Below are positions 37,076 to 50,200 of a stretch of DNA of 64,000 nucleotides, in pieces. The translations under genes and the position numbers were made by a program. How positions within the stretch are numbered: position 1 is the first letter of the stretch; every line of letters begins with the position of its first letter. This DNA is from Lentinula raphanica. Its lineage: Eukaryota > Basidiomycota > Agaricomycetes > Agaricales > Omphalotaceae. The DNA is taken from assembly GCA_027919835.1 (NCBI GenBank), contig JANVFP010000007.1, positions 248,001-312,000 on the forward strand. The letters run 5' to 3'. The notes beneath the pieces are model-generated. The model made no database searches. It worked only from the letters and a program-made list of their open reading frames with translations, and was not told the DNA's origin.

Positions 37076-37423
37076 GTTATCCATGTCCGACTTCACTATC
37101 TTTGGTCCCTGTTTACTACACACCATGAATCATTAGATCTACTCGCAAACGCTATTGTTCTACTTACCAACCTATAGCTGGTGTTTGTCGCTTGTTTCTC
37201 ATGCTCACCAGTGCCTTTATTCTTCGTATTCGTCCTTCGTGCTTGTCCTACGTGCTTATCAATATGCTTGACCCATGTCCTTAGAGCAATAATATAACAT
37301 ACCAATTGCCTACTGATCAATCTTGTCTTGCGTGCTTGCCTCATTTGCTTGTCCTACCTGCTTATTCTATGTGCCACTTAGTGAACGACATGGATCTTCA
37401 AAAAATTTTGCAAATAACAGTTG

Positions 37424-39854
37424 TTACACATTAAGAATATGAGGAATCGAAGGAGCACGAGCAAATATGGACAAGTAGGATGTAGTATAAAAGTTCGCCA
37501 AGGATTGTTCAATTTTTGCAAGACGCAATGTAAAGTTATCTTCAGTAGCATCAGGAAATGAAAAATAAAGTTCCTCCGGCTTGTCGCCCCTCCAACTTGT
37601 CATCAGCTGGTGCAAACTACGAATGTAAGGAGCACGCTTCTGTATATCTGGAGCCGCAAGTCCTTCATCTGATCTTGTAATGTCTACCCTACACCTAGAC
37701 CCCAACCAACATAAGTCCACTAGTGAATCTCGTTGAGCCAATGGGAGACCACTCTCATCCAAATGTCGATCTAACGCGGCTAGTTCCTGGCGAAAGCTGA
37801 TTTCGGATATCTCCCACAGAATTTGTGAGGCAATATCAGTTGGTGGTGGTTCGATCCTGCAATCCACTGGTTGACCATAGAAGTACTCAATACGAGCTAC
37901 TGGGTCATCCATATTGGAAGCAAATGAACGAGAGTCTGTCTTGATAATCAGGTTTTGAAGAAAAGGCTGCATTTCAGCACGATAGATGGAGTTTTTGGTT
38001 GGTTCTGAATTTCCTGAATCTAAATCGACTGGATGTCCCCCAACAACATCAAGGAAACAGCGCCATCGCTTTGCAGACAGCTTCACCGGTGCTCTCGAAC
38101 CCGTAAGATTTTGCAAGATGAGAGGACGAGCTTTGAGCCAAGAACGGTAATAGAAGGCCCTTGTTACCGGGTTCTTTGGTCCATCTATCAATCTTGGAGG
38201 AGGCAGAAAATAACCCGAGTCAACTGTATTATAAGATTGTGACTGTTCGTAGGACGAATGTAATGAAAGTGCTCGCGACCACGCTGGAATCACGGATGAC
38301 ATTGACGGAGTATCTACATCAATAAACATATTTGTTTTCTGTCTAGTATTGCTTTGTGGTTTTTTCCGTTTGTGTTGTGAATCTATAGAGTCGTTGAATA
38401 AGCGAAATGAATATTTTGACCAGTTAAATAAATCTTACATGGTGTGAAGACCTTGGAGCGTGCATTGGGGCAATGGGAATTCACCATACCATCCGAGTTG
38501 GCAAAGCTCGGGGCTTCACAAGAGGCTCTAGTCACCAGAGCTCTTTGAGAGGAAGATATACCCGGCAGTTGACTAGATCCAAAAAGGGAGGAGGGATATA
38601 ATAACGCGCTCAAATATGCGTTCATTGCTGAATAGCGTTCTGATTTGTTGGGTAGGCCTTCCCAAACAACTTTGTGCTCAGGTATAGCATCACTGCCATC
38701 CACCTGGAAACCAGAAGGTAACGTGAAGAGTTTCGACTGGTCCTCAGCAATCACGTAGGTAGAGCGGTCGATTCGGGCATCAGGTGTATTTTGCACTGGA
38801 CGAGCATACCAGACGGGAATTCCCAGATAGTATAGGATGTCAAGTGTAGACAAATTATCTGTAAACGCTCCAACTACGTCTAATGGTACTGGCGTCTGTG
38901 TGTCTTGGGACGAGGCCGTCCACTGTTGACAGCGATAACGAGTACGGGCATCTAATTCAAGGATGTTTCATTGCAAAAATGCAACACGCATGCGAATATC
39001 TTCACGAGAACCTGCCATCTGTAATATACGGAGCACACGTTCAACCTGAAGTGCACCCTGTTCCAGATATCCATCCAAATCATTGTCATTGGTATAGGCG
39101 GCTTGGAGGACAGTATGTGCAAGACTCTTTATACGCAGGTAGAAATCGTTGTCCAGTATACAAGCACCATACAGGATATCTCCTGCTTCTTCGAAATCTT
39201 TCTCTGAGGGCGATGCCCAAGCAGCCGCAAAAGGGTGTTTTGGATCGTTAGAAGCTGCTCGGATCAATGGGAGGTGGGGTCGAAGCTCATCAAATGGTTG
39301 CGGATAGAAGAGAGGGTCGTCGTGTGAAAAATGTAGATCTCGGCGTAAACGCACACGTCGTGGTCCCAGCGGTGGGGCAAAAAGTACATCTGAGTTGGGG
39401 GAAGTTACGAGATGGTTACTTTTGAGAATGGCCCCTACTCGACCATCGAATGGCTGCAGAACTAGATTATACTGTCAAGTCAGTGATTCAGTTCGAGATG
39501 GCATGAATGTAGGATACAAACCTGAGCCTGGATCAGAGAATCGAGTCAAAAGGTCCGGATGGAGACAGTAGTTCGCATAACTGAGCCGAACGGTGCTGGG
39601 GCCAAACATATTGGCAGGATTGGTTGGTGGAAAGCGTAGATGATGACCGCAATGGGTTGAACGAGGAAAACAACAAGGTTATAATAGGAGTATCCTATTT
39701 CAGCAGAGATGGTGCAACCACTCTGGCGGTAGTAACCGAGTTGCTTGATCAAGTTGGATGGAGGAGGAAGTTGACTGAGAAGACGAGGAGACCAGGTGGG
39801 AGGAATGGTACAAGAAGAGTTTGAATTGACGCCAGCATTTCCTGTTTTACTCAT
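37424..39854 (-). CDS. Amplified Agaricomycete family, unknown function
   Basis: Member of a protein family I recognise as present in many copies in Agaricomycete genomes, with no assigned function. The start MSKTGNAGVNSNS leads to IPPTWSPRLLSQLPPPSNLI, the family's N-terminal block. Later come LHFSHDDPLFYPQPFDELRPH, AGSREDIRMRVAFLQ, YLGIPVWYARPV and, near the end, RGDKPEELYFSFPDA. The C-terminal half (from 38329) contains an LWEISEISFRQELAALDRH helix. Several introns split the gene. The frame slips between VVFLVQPIAVII and RFPPTNPANMFGPSTVR near 39610-39645; one missing base explains it. Multi-copy status fits its being transposon cargo. It may be an element-borne accessory protein; no enzymatic motif is visible. 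Confidence 0.72.
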
Positions 39855-39924
39855 CCAATATATAATGATTCTCCATTTACCCATGCCTGCCCGGATAGGC
39901 GCTTAATCAGAAACCTCCTATTTA

Positions 39925-40520
39925 TCCGTTCAGGACTCCGGAGATTCAATGCAAGCTATAGTGAGACAGAACGAAAGGCTGGAGCCAGGTTAACATGAGC
40001 TAATCCAAATCCATCATACTCCCATGGCACCGACTGTGTTCAATAGAGCAACATCTGTCAGGAGATTCAATGCGAGCAAATCAAATCCGCATCGCACTCC
40101 TAGTGTAGATGCTCTAGTGAGACCAAACAAAAGTCCTAGGACAGGAGATTCAACACGAGCGAATCCAAATCGCATCGTACTCCCATGGCACCAACTGTGT
40201 TCAATAGAGCAAAAGCAGTCAGGAGATTCAATGCGAGCAAATCGAATCCGCATCGCACTCCAAGTGCAGGTGCTCTAGTAGGACCAAAGAAAAGGCCTAG
40301 GACAGGAGATTCAACACGAGCAAATCCAAATCGCATCGTACTCCCATGGCACCAACCCTGTTCAATAGAGCAAAAGCACTCCGGAGATTCAACGCGAGCA
40401 AATCAAATCCGCATCGCACTCCTAGTGCAGGTGCTCTACTGAGACCAAACAAGAGGCTCAGGATAGGAGATTCAACGCGAGCGAGTCCAAATCGCATCGC
40501 ACTCCCATGGCCCATGCCTA
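39925..40520. repeat. 161-bp tandem repeat
   Basis: CCATGGCACC...TTCAATAGAGCA recurs at 40022, 40183 and 40344, with a partial copy at 40505, a period of 161 bp. Each unit is a dimer of two related ~80-bp halves, each carrying GGAGATTCAA(C/T) and GCGAGCAAATC-like words; a more diverged half-unit precedes at about 39932. The array lies between the amplified-family gene and the dioxygenase. It is probably non-coding: the open frames through it merely repeat the period. Confidence 0.85.
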
Positions 40521-40546
40521 GGTAAGCTCAAACACAGGTGAATAAC

Positions 40547-41929
40547 ATGCCCTGTTTCGAGCCAGGCTATTTATATAGCCAATGGGGCTGTGACCGTCCT
40601 AGAACAAAAAAATCCTGGACCATTGAGACAATAAGGGACGTGGCCACGGTGCAGTGTTTTGGAATAGAGCAGTCCACTGCGGACCTTAGAGGAACAATCG
40701 AGCATGTTTCAGAAAAAAAAAGCAAATTTCATTGTTTCGGCTGGAAACAGATGATGGGCTATACATATAAATGCCTCAGACCCAATCGCCGCCATGCATT
40801 CTCCCTGCTTCTCCAAAACATGCCAAAAGAGTTATCCAAAAAATCATCCTGCGACACCGACTTGGTGCCTTATCGTCGACCGACTCGGCGAGGAATACGC
40901 AATCCAGACACAGTGAAAGAGCGATCGGACCGCTACTGGAGTAGAAAAGTTGGTGAGTTACTGCTAATGATGTGTTGAAGCGCATAAAACTAACATATTG
41001 ACGCATGGCTCAGAAACCAATAGAATCTTCGTCGACACTACACCAGGCCGATATATAGATATGAAGATGAGCGGCAAGAGATTGACGGACGCATTGGCTG
41101 TTGACTATCCCAAAGGTTCTTCAAATCTGAAAAGGGCACCAGAAACTGGCAGATTGATCGTTGAGGGAATGGCGCTCACAAAGGATCTGAAACCCACGGT
41201 TACCACAGTATTGCGTCGGTTTGTGGACATTATCCAGACCAATGAACGAGCTGAGATCGAGCGATTGTGGTCGCTAATGCAGCAGAATGGTTTGAAATAT
41301 AGGAAGGGAGGAGAATCGAACCGCTCCACGACCCCAGCAATCCACGTTGGTGTATGGGAGAAATTCGCCTGCCAGCCACGCTTGACTGCCGAGACCTGGA
41401 AGATGCAGAATCCGGTGGTCAAAGAACTGATGGCCCAACTCGTTGGTCTCCTGGCTGCAAAGGTTGCCCCAAGGATGGTCGCCGTACTTCGGACATTCTA
41501 CCCAAAGGTCTGGGAACGTCAACAACAGTAAGTCATGCCTTTGACACTACCTCCATCCTAAATCTGTTATCCAGAGCCTTGAAACGAGTGCGAACGGTGC
41601 TTGCAGATGAATTCGAACGCATGCCCTGGCTTGATTTTGGCGGAGCTTTCTTTGCCGTTGCTATCAAAACAGGTTGTAGTGAAAAGGACCATCTTGATTG
41701 GTCCGACGACAAGCAGGGATTAACTTGGGTATCGGGGGTAGGAGAATGGGAGGGAGCTGATTTGAGGGCGCTCGAGACGGGGTTTCAGTATCCGTTGCAG
41801 CCTGGCGAAGCAATTTTGGCTAACATGCGCCAGATGGTTCATAGCGCAAGCCCAATCTCGAGTGGTCAGAGGATCACGTTGACATTCTTTACCTGTAGTT
41901 TCCTCGCACGTCATAGCGAGCTTCAATAA
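40547..41929 (+). CDS. 2OG-Fe(II) dioxygenase, TET/JBP-like appearance
   Basis: Probable oxygenase with a double-stranded beta-helix core. The N-terminal region is basic, with CFGIEQ-type sequence. Introns fit at about 40953-41013 and 41529-41573. The core is near the C-terminus: WLDFGGAFFAVAIKTG, then HLDWSDD giving the HxD iron ligands, GVGEWEGADL, the strand FQYPLQPGEAILAN, and MVHSASPISSGQRITLTFF, giving the distal His and the Arg expected to hold 2-oxoglutarate. All four key residues are present. The order WEGG-like turn, RPG-like turn, H...R matches fungal TET/JBP-like oxygenases, which are known in some fungi to travel with large DNA transposons. DNA-base oxidation is therefore an attractive guess, not a demonstrated one. 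The start is uncertain; the ATG at 40547 is the first in the frame. Confidence 0.7.
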
Positions 41930-41977
41930 TGTATCAGTCCGGTTCATCATTGTCAATAGATGTTGGCAACACAGCTA

Positions 41978-44900
41978 TCACTGATACAAGAGCTGGGAAT
42001 CTTCTTCGCGGCTATATCGGGTTACAGTCGTGGCGAAATACCGCGGCAGTGTCTGGGGTGAGCATGAACTCTCGTTGGGATGAATCATTAGGTGAAGAGA
42101 GGCAAGGATTGGAAGGAAGGCCTGTTGATCGCAAAAATGCCGATGGTGGTGTCCATGTGTCTGTGTCGAGCAAGGAAGTATATGGTGGTACGTCTCCAAG
42201 TAGTTCGAGACGTTGGTCAGTAGATGATGCAAGGTTTTCGCGTTCGTTTGAGCTTGGAGGACCCGAGGGCGAGGACGACTCAGATGGAGTGAGTTGTTAC
42301 CAGGACTAGGCATCATTTGTTAAGCGTCAAAAACAAAACAGATCAGACCGAAACTCACGTCAAACCCATACTCTGACCGAAGGAGTTGTTTTCTTTGAGT
42401 TCGGAAGAGGCTTTTGCAGAGCGTTTGGTCCATCCCAGCGCGTTACGCCTAGTCATCGAAGGTACCCGAGGTCTGACGTTATCTCGCTTTTGCATGACCT
42501 TTTCCGGAGAGTTCGTTTGATGGGAGAATACCTTCTTGTTCATGAGAGGGTTAGGAGCGGGAGAATCAAATGTGATATTGGGGTTCAAAGCGGTGACTTC
42601 TCTCAGTGGAGGGCTCTGTGTAGCGTTTGAAGTCCACGAGGAAGTTTCCTTGACAAAGTTGGGACGAGGATACTCTGGCGAAAGAGAAACACGAATGGTC
42701 CTGCCTTGAGGATAAGGCGATGGTCGTGAGGATGTACGTCTTCGCCTAGGTCGTAGGTCCGAAGGAAGAGGTCCGTAATTTTCAACTGAGCTTGCAAGGA
42801 GCGCTTTCATACCGGAGGGATGACAAGGGGGATCGAAATCTTTACAAGTCATTAGATGAGTGGTGATAAGCTATCAGGATAGAAAGACTCACTTTGCAAT
42901 GCAAAAATTGAGAAAGGAGTGACCACCCAGAGTCGCCGACTTTCGCTGACAGTGTATTCTGCCTCGCTACGCAGCTCATAGTAGCGCCTCATGGCAACAA
43001 TGCCATGCTCTTCATCCCAAGACTCCAACGAATGGATGGATGCGTTATCAGTAGGGTCAACAATGAACACAGGTTGAATGGCAGTCGGGCTGCTCTTCTT
43101 CGAAGCTGTAGATTGAGAAAGAGGAGTGTCAGCAGGACTAGACACCTCCTCTTCGATGGTCTCATAAACGGAGGAACGCGACATTCTGGCCTGAGATATT
43201 CGACGACGATGACCTTCTCCTCGAGCGCGCGCTCGGTCCCTTTGTCTTGCCATGTTGGAAATTGGATGTGTAGCATTAGCCAGAATCCTGTTGAGCTGCG
43301 CGATATCGATGCTGGACTGTGAACCGTCTGATGTCGAAGAACCATCTGAAGCTGAAAGCGGAGGGGTGTCTGCACCGGAACTTGACGACGTGCAAGTGCT
43401 GGAGCGGGAACGAGTAGCAGGACTCGGTCGTGTGAAGACCGGCAATGAATCTGCATGCTTCATGAAAACAAGTTTTATAGCAAGAAGCTCAACACTTACA
43501 AGAAGCTGACAAGTCCTCGCCTTCCGCTATGAGGCAACTTTCTTCCAGACTCTGTCTAGCCAGAACACCTCTTGTGGCCTTGATCATTCGTTCACCACCA
43601 AATTTAGATGAAGATGTAGAGACGATAGAAACGGAGTCAATCGAAGTATTCTGTCTATGATGTGCCCAAGCTGCACGTCCACCACTTGCCCCATGGATAG
43701 CATAGGAATGAGCCATCGAGCTCACACTCGTATTAGAATCATTGTGACGATGACCGAAGGAACGATTGTATAAACTGATAGGTGGTCCTTGAGAGACAAC
43801 GGACATGTTTGATTCTCGACGACGGTGACCTCTGTTTGCAGAACCGGATGTGTTGAAGTAAAAGCTAGATGCATCTCTCTCGACACGTTTCCTCGGAGGT
43901 GCATGTTTCAAGAACGAGAAGGTATCATCTATGCTCATTGAAAAGGACGTTGAAGTCATATCCTCTGACGAAGGGCGCTCTCGTAGGCTTGGAAGACCGT
44001 AATCGAGGGGGTCCGGTATACCAGGATTAACAACATGTCCATAGGACGATATTGAGGCAAAACTCATCATTGATTCTTGTTTGCTATGGTTGACTCGACG
44101 AGAGCCATTCGAGCTTGCTACTGGCGGGGGATAGAAAGAGGGGCGATAGTCGTGGAATTCAAAGCCGCGTCTGACTTCTTCAAAGGAATCAAACCCGATG
44201 AAGCTGTTGGTAGACTCATGTCGTGAGTGTCAATAGGCAATATTGCGAGTGAGTGCGTTGACTGAGTTCGTGCTTGTGTTGAGATCAGGATTGCGCACCG
44301 GTCGCCGAGCTGGTATTTCGGAGGCCTTCGCGATGATTGAATTGATGACCGAATCGTCCACAGAAGAAGAGGCGTTGGGTTGATCGGCAGAGGGAATGAT
44401 ATCTGAGAATGAGATTGGCTTTTCCGGTTCAAGTTCTTGCGAAGGGGACTTGGAAAACCCTCCAAATCGGAAAGACTTGTTCAATTCCCCATCCGAGGGT
44501 CGAGAAGCAGTAGTCACAGGCGAATCTGAAACATTAGATAGGTAGACATCGTCACGGTCATCGTGAGAGCTCGCGTTACTGAAACTGTCAGAACCAGGAA
44601 GGAGGGTGGGTTCTTTGGCATCCAAGAGACGGGAGATAGGAAAGTCCTCCAAAGCTGAACTTGACGTTGGTATACTAAGATAAAGAGCTTGTTGCGAGGA
44701 TTCAGAGCTATCGAGTGCTTCTGTACTCGCCGAGTCGTTCGATCCAGAAGGAAGAGGTGGTAAAGGCGGAACATCAACTCGGAGGAGATTGTCTTGTCCA
44801 CCAAAGTCATATCGAAGATCAATTTTGGCCGGAGTTTTGAACGCCTTTTCCAGTTGTTCAACAAAGCTCGCCCTGTCTGAACCACCTGACTCATTGAGTT

Positions 44901-46717
44901 TCTGTAACTCGCCAGTGAAATCAAACGACTTCTTGGTGTCATCCTCGTCCACGTCCATCATATCGTCAATCTCTGCATGGTTATCATTCACATCTATGAG
45001 ATGGAAGACAGGCAAATCGACCATCGCCCGATCATCCGTGGTCTCCGACTCGAATCCAGTCTCGGACTCTGGCATCGAACAAGAAACATCCTGGGGAGCA
45101 TCAGGCGAGTTCAACATTGGGCCTTGCTCAATGGATTGAAGCGATGTCCTGGGAGATTACTTGGCAAGGATAACCTGAAGTTCATCCGGAATGTCCGAAT
45201 CGGGATCAGAGGCGTCCAAGTCGTCCACAGCGTACGCTGAAACATCCGATCCACCCATCGTACCTTTCATACCGAGTTGTCTACGGGCCTCAAAAGAGAG
45301 TGGTCGACTGGAAGTGAAATTGTCCTCGGGAATACTACCCTGACTTCCGCGACTGCGTTGAGAAGACAAGAGGGAAGATCGGTTCCTAGCATGTCCGTGA
45401 GTGGGCTTGAAAACCGGATTGTGGATGTCATCCAAAGAGCTGATCGAAGACTCGCCGCCTCGAGAGGAAGACCTCGAGCCGAAGGTCATTGAAGAAGGTG
45501 CGCGCACCACGTCCGGTGACAATGACTTCAGAGGAGGTAGGTCCATCTTCGGCGGCGGTCCTAACAGTTGCAGGTTCGATGAAGGCATGATATTGCGTGA
45601 TTTCGCTGGGCGAAGAGGTTGTATGGGGGGTGGAGGAGAGGATTCAGGAAGGTATTCTGAAGGCGACATGGTCCGCTTGTGCATCCCTCGAATCTTTGAT
45701 GGTAATACAGGTGATCCTTTGGATGTGATTTCAGTTTGAGGGAAGTAAGAGTTCAACACCGGCCAAGGAGCAATCTGTTGTTCGAGAAGGTCCTGGACAT
45801 TCCTGCTTTGATTGTAGCCGTTCCTCGAGACTGAGCATAGGGTCTTAGGGAGCTTATGGATGTCATAGTCCCGCGCAGAGTCTTCTTGGAAGGGCTGTCC
45901 TGCGGGGACTGGATGGGACGTCTCCAAGGAGAAGCACCAGGCGAAGGCGAACTTGGAGTCGCGCCGGGAGTCGCCTCCAAGTCCAAGTGATTGATTAGTT
46001 GGGCAAGATCATTGGTGGCAGCGGAAAGTATAGAGATGACACCTAAGATAGTATATTGAGCCTTGTAGAAGCACACACAGAGAAATTGGTATACCTTCGC
46101 CGTCTTCGTCATGAATTCCTGCGGACGTTTCCTTCCCAAAAGCTGCTCAGAAAGTGGTCGGGGACGAGCACGCTTCAAGGGAGTCGACAACTCCTTATCG
46201 TTCACAGCTTCGTGACCATCGCACGTAGCTTCCTCCAGTGTCAACAGAGGAGCTCTTCCAGGTACAGACTGGACGGACGGTGATGGTTTGGGTGAATCTT
46301 CCTGAATATCCGGAAACACATCTGCAATGGGTGTTCTTCTTCGGCCTTCAGAAGATCGTCTGCTCTCGCGGTTAGCTTTCTTCGTCTTCGCATCCGCTTC
46401 AGCATCTTCAATACTCTGTTGCTTCGTCTCCTTCTCCTTTCGCCGGAGCTCCTTGACGGTTTCCAGTCCAGTCTCATCCCATCGAATACTAGCTGCAGAG
46501 CTACCGGAGGACACACATGACATTGAAGAGGTGGTCGACATGGAACGAAGAGATGAATCAGTCGATACAGTACTTTTCGGCTAACGTCCTGAGGAACTTC
46601 AAGGAAGTATTCGAACAGTCCGTTCTTGTTCCAATTAGTTTGCTGTGCACGGAATGCGAGTTCTGATATGAGAGCGGGTCTGCGCTGGGGGTGTTGCAAG
46701 TGCTGATTGTGTGACAT
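41978..46717 (-). CDS. Large Ser-rich protein resembling a conserved host gene
   Basis: Long, mostly disordered protein resembling a conserved basidiomycete protein of unknown function. Recognisable blocks are NWNKNGLFEYFLEVP near the start, QQIAPWPVL, PDELQVILA, DTKKSFDFTGELQKLNESG, LEKAFKTPAKIDLRYDF, ALGWTKRSAKASSELKEN and the end TPGNNSLHLSRPRPR. Several GT-AG introns remain. Two frame slips are seen, one in the A-run near 46578 (SRK to STVSTD) and one near 45780-45860 (before EQQIAPW); each would be cured by one extra base. Its stop is 48 bases from that of the dioxygenase, tail to tail. A gene of this kind inside the transposon suggests capture from a host chromosome with its introns. 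Whether another intact copy exists cannot be seen here. Confidence 0.6.
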
Positions 46718-46880
46718 CCAGAGGCAAGTGAGATTGCTGGTGAAACGAGTACTCTACCACATGACTACTGACGTGGACGAGCAAATGAAGAGAGGGTATA
46801 CCGGTAAACATTGGCACCATATGGTAATTTCAGACTGAGAACAGGCACATTACGACAGTTGAAAATCGTTGTATCATGTA

Positions 46881-47156
46881 TACATCAGGAAAAATATTCT
46901 CATCTCTAGAGTCCCCAGAGATACCCCCCAATTCCTAGGTAGTCTCAGAGAGCCTAGAGTATCTGAGTTCTTTGAGGCTTCTAAAAATTCTCTGGGTGCT
47001 TTCTGGTGCTTTCTGGTACTTTCTGGTGCTTTCAGATGCTTTCAGGATCTCTAGGATGTTTTTTGATCTTTCAGAGTTCACAAAAATCTCTGAGCAGCCT
47101 AGGAATTGGGGGGTATCTCTGGGGACTCTAGAGCTGAGAATATTTTTCCTGATGTA
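46881..47156. mobile_element. 276-bp MITE nested in the large element
   Basis: A small non-autonomous element with 59-bp inverted repeats (58/59 identical) that start TACATCAGGAAAAATATTC. Flanks are GTA on both sides (46878-46880 and 47157-47159), a possible 3-bp duplication; alternatively the ends start CATCAGG with a TA duplication. The middle holds about five imperfect copies of GGTGCTTTCT. It has no coding capacity. It lies between the start of the host-like gene and the stop of the next gene. Confidence 0.85.
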
Positions 47157-47259
47157 GTAGATATGAAAGCATTAGAGGATAGGAGATATAAGTATGGGAA
47201 CGTCCAAAATCTAAGGCAATCGCAAGTTGAAGAATCAGATCAATGAAGCATATTATATT

Positions 47260-50200
47260 CTAGATAACATTATAAGACCCGATGCCGCTGAGGATTTGTA
47301 CTAGGAACCACTGGAAAATGCTATCCTTGACATTGCGAGGCTCTGAGCGGCTGTCATAAGAAGCGGTCAAGAGCTTCAGAAGATACGAAGCAGGGATTTG
47401 CATAGTGCGGGTACAAGTCTTGAAAGAGATCGTCCCATGGTTTAAAAGCCTTGCTCGCTCATCTTCTCGATGGCTCTGGATGCTGAAATAGAGGGGATCG
47501 CCGTCATCTACAAGGGCCACCTGCAATAGTTATGATCAGTGCTTATTACGATCAGAGCTTTGTGACACCTACCTCGATGGGCATATCATTGATTAAAATA
47601 TGAGGTGAACCTGTGGTTGCCCAGCAAAACATTTTCATGCGATAGCTTTTTTCTGATACTGCATCAAGGGACACGACATCATCGAAACGACCTTGTAATT
47701 CCGCCATGAGTGAAGGACAAGGTAAACCCGAGCCTTGCAGAAACTCTCTAAATATGTCCTGGAATTCGGATCCATCCCATTCAGGGAGTATTTTGTACGC
47801 ATCGCGAAGAGCAGAGCGAGTAGCCGGCGAAGTTCGATCAGAGTACTCTAGACGGAGCGCATAGTAATTGCCAGTGATATGGGTTTCCAAGAGCGATAGC
47901 ACAAACTCGCTGGTCCCTTTGTCGAAACAAGCTGCGATCTGTGACGAAGCCATCAGATGACTATTTGGAGGGAAATCAGAAGGAGATGTACCTTAGACAA
48001 ATCAAACCCAATAGGTTTACAGGGAAGTAAAAGACCTTTCACAAATGCGGTGAAGTATGGGTGGTCAGTTGTGACAGGACCGATGATTGCATTGTGTAGC
48101 ATTGTCCAGGCGAGTGAGCGGTGATGCCTTTCTGAGCGGCCGTATAAGGCTGATACCTAATGATTTGAAATAAGTCATTTAAAAGGAAGGAAAACAAGCG
48201 TCTGACTTACTGAAGCATTATGATGAATTGCGAAGTGCGGCTGGAAAGACAGTAAATCATCATTAGAATAGTCGAGCTCGATCCATCGCGTGAGAATCTG
48301 ATGCAACTCTGGGAACACCTCCTTGACAATTTGCTTCGTTAACGATTTGAGATTGCTTGAATTAAGGAGATAGACGAGAAGAAGTGGATTGATTTTTCCA
48401 GGATAGATTCCATGAACAAGCGATAGTCCTATAGCAGCGCCAAAAAGGGTAAGCTCGCTCTTCTTGGCAGCGGAGAGGTCAGCAGCTGAGGAAATGGGGA
48501 CAGTCGAAAGGGTCATGTATCCGTCAATGACTTCAACAAGATAGTCATCGATATGACTCTCGATTTTTGTCTTGAAAAAAAGATTCATCACTTCCTTCTC
48601 AACGCCAGGCCCAGATGTTATGAATGTTTCTTCACCGTGATTGTCAATAGCAATACTTGTGGGAAATGGTCAGTGTCCATGAAAGCGCTAATTATTGAGT
48701 CATGACAACTCACAGTTGAAAATGTCTATTCTCCGACAGAAGTGCTGAGAAATCTTCTTGATCGATTGCTTGCTGTACGAGAGCAGTGTATGCAGCGAGC
48801 ATCTGATGTGGGTTCTCGCCCTTGACCGAAAATCCCAGAGGCTCTGTCTGAGTGGCAGCTCGAATCCAATCGGTGACAATCTCAAAGAGCCTTGATCTGT
48901 CAGAGAATGAGGGGTTTCCATCCGTAACTTGGTCAGATACCCAGTCTGTCTCCCAAAGAATCCCTGCCTCCTATAATGCCACATGAATATTCAGGAAAGG
49001 CAAGTTGTTGAGCGACTTACAGCTGTTCCCATATCTTCCCTGAGGATAGTTGTTTGGGACAGGGGACTGTTGCGAACGGTATTACGACTCGCTGCATAAT
49101 GGGTTGTAGTAGACTCAGAGGATCATATAACTGTGGACGTACTGAGTGGTGTTTCCGAGTTGTCATGAAGCATCCGGGCTACAACTCCAACTTCCTATAA
49201 CAAAGAACATTTAGTAAAATCGCATCATGGACGGTAGAAACACACCTCATCGTCAGTGTCCGAATCATCTCTGGTGCATCCTAACTCGATTTCATCCTCG
49301 TCAAGGGCACTGTATCCTTCGTCTACATGTGCATTTATGTCTGAACGGAATATACCATAGATACGCTTCGAGAGACAATAATGTCTACGTGTGGTGCTGT
49401 CAGATCCAAGACCTTTTTCGGCGAGATTGATTTCCAGCGAAACGTTTGGAGATCGGATAACTGTTGAGCGAAGGGTAATCAGATCGAGCTCATGATAATG
49501 TCGAGAAGGACTTACTTGTATGAAGTATGAACTTCTTATTATTGGTGATAACGTATTTCGCAATGCCGTAATCGTCTGTGTTGAAGACAACTTGGTGTAG
49601 AGTCATGTCGGGGGAGGTTATCATCCCTGGGCTCAACCGAGGTGTCTTTGCGTTGTTATTGGTGTTTCCTTTCCCAGAGAAGCGCAACAGTTGAATTGCG
49701 AGACGCTCGTGCCGACTGAAGAAAGGCGACACATCCTGGTTCACAGGAAAACTCCAGCCATTTTGGGCAAGGGAAGATTGCAACGCTTCGAGTAAATCAA
49801 CGACTTTTGTATTGAGCGGTAAATTGTCGAATCGATGTAAGAGACCAAGCGACTCGAGGACAAATTGAAACGCGTCACGATTTTGCACATAATGATGGAG
49901 TTCGATGGGAAGACCGAAGGCCTAGTATTCCACATAGTCAGCGTTGTAACTGGATCTTGGGTAGAAGGAACACACATACAACGTATTCATCGGGTGTAAG
50001 CCGCGGCGGGTATACTAATACCACCAAACTAACAACGCCAGTTCCATCGTTTGCAATAGCAACTGCGTCTTCAACCTTCGGAGACTCAACTACTCCATAA
50101 AGACGGGGGGCCTTCTTCCCAGAGCCTCTTTTCTTCTTTGTAGCAGTATTGGTTTGGTTTAGCGTGTGAGCTGCATGACCTAAACGATCACGATTGGCAT

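Noticed and set aside
44789..45739. Plus-strand open frames of 80-116 codons
   Set aside because: They are antisense shadows of the Ser-rich host-like gene, whose composition keeps the opposite strand open.
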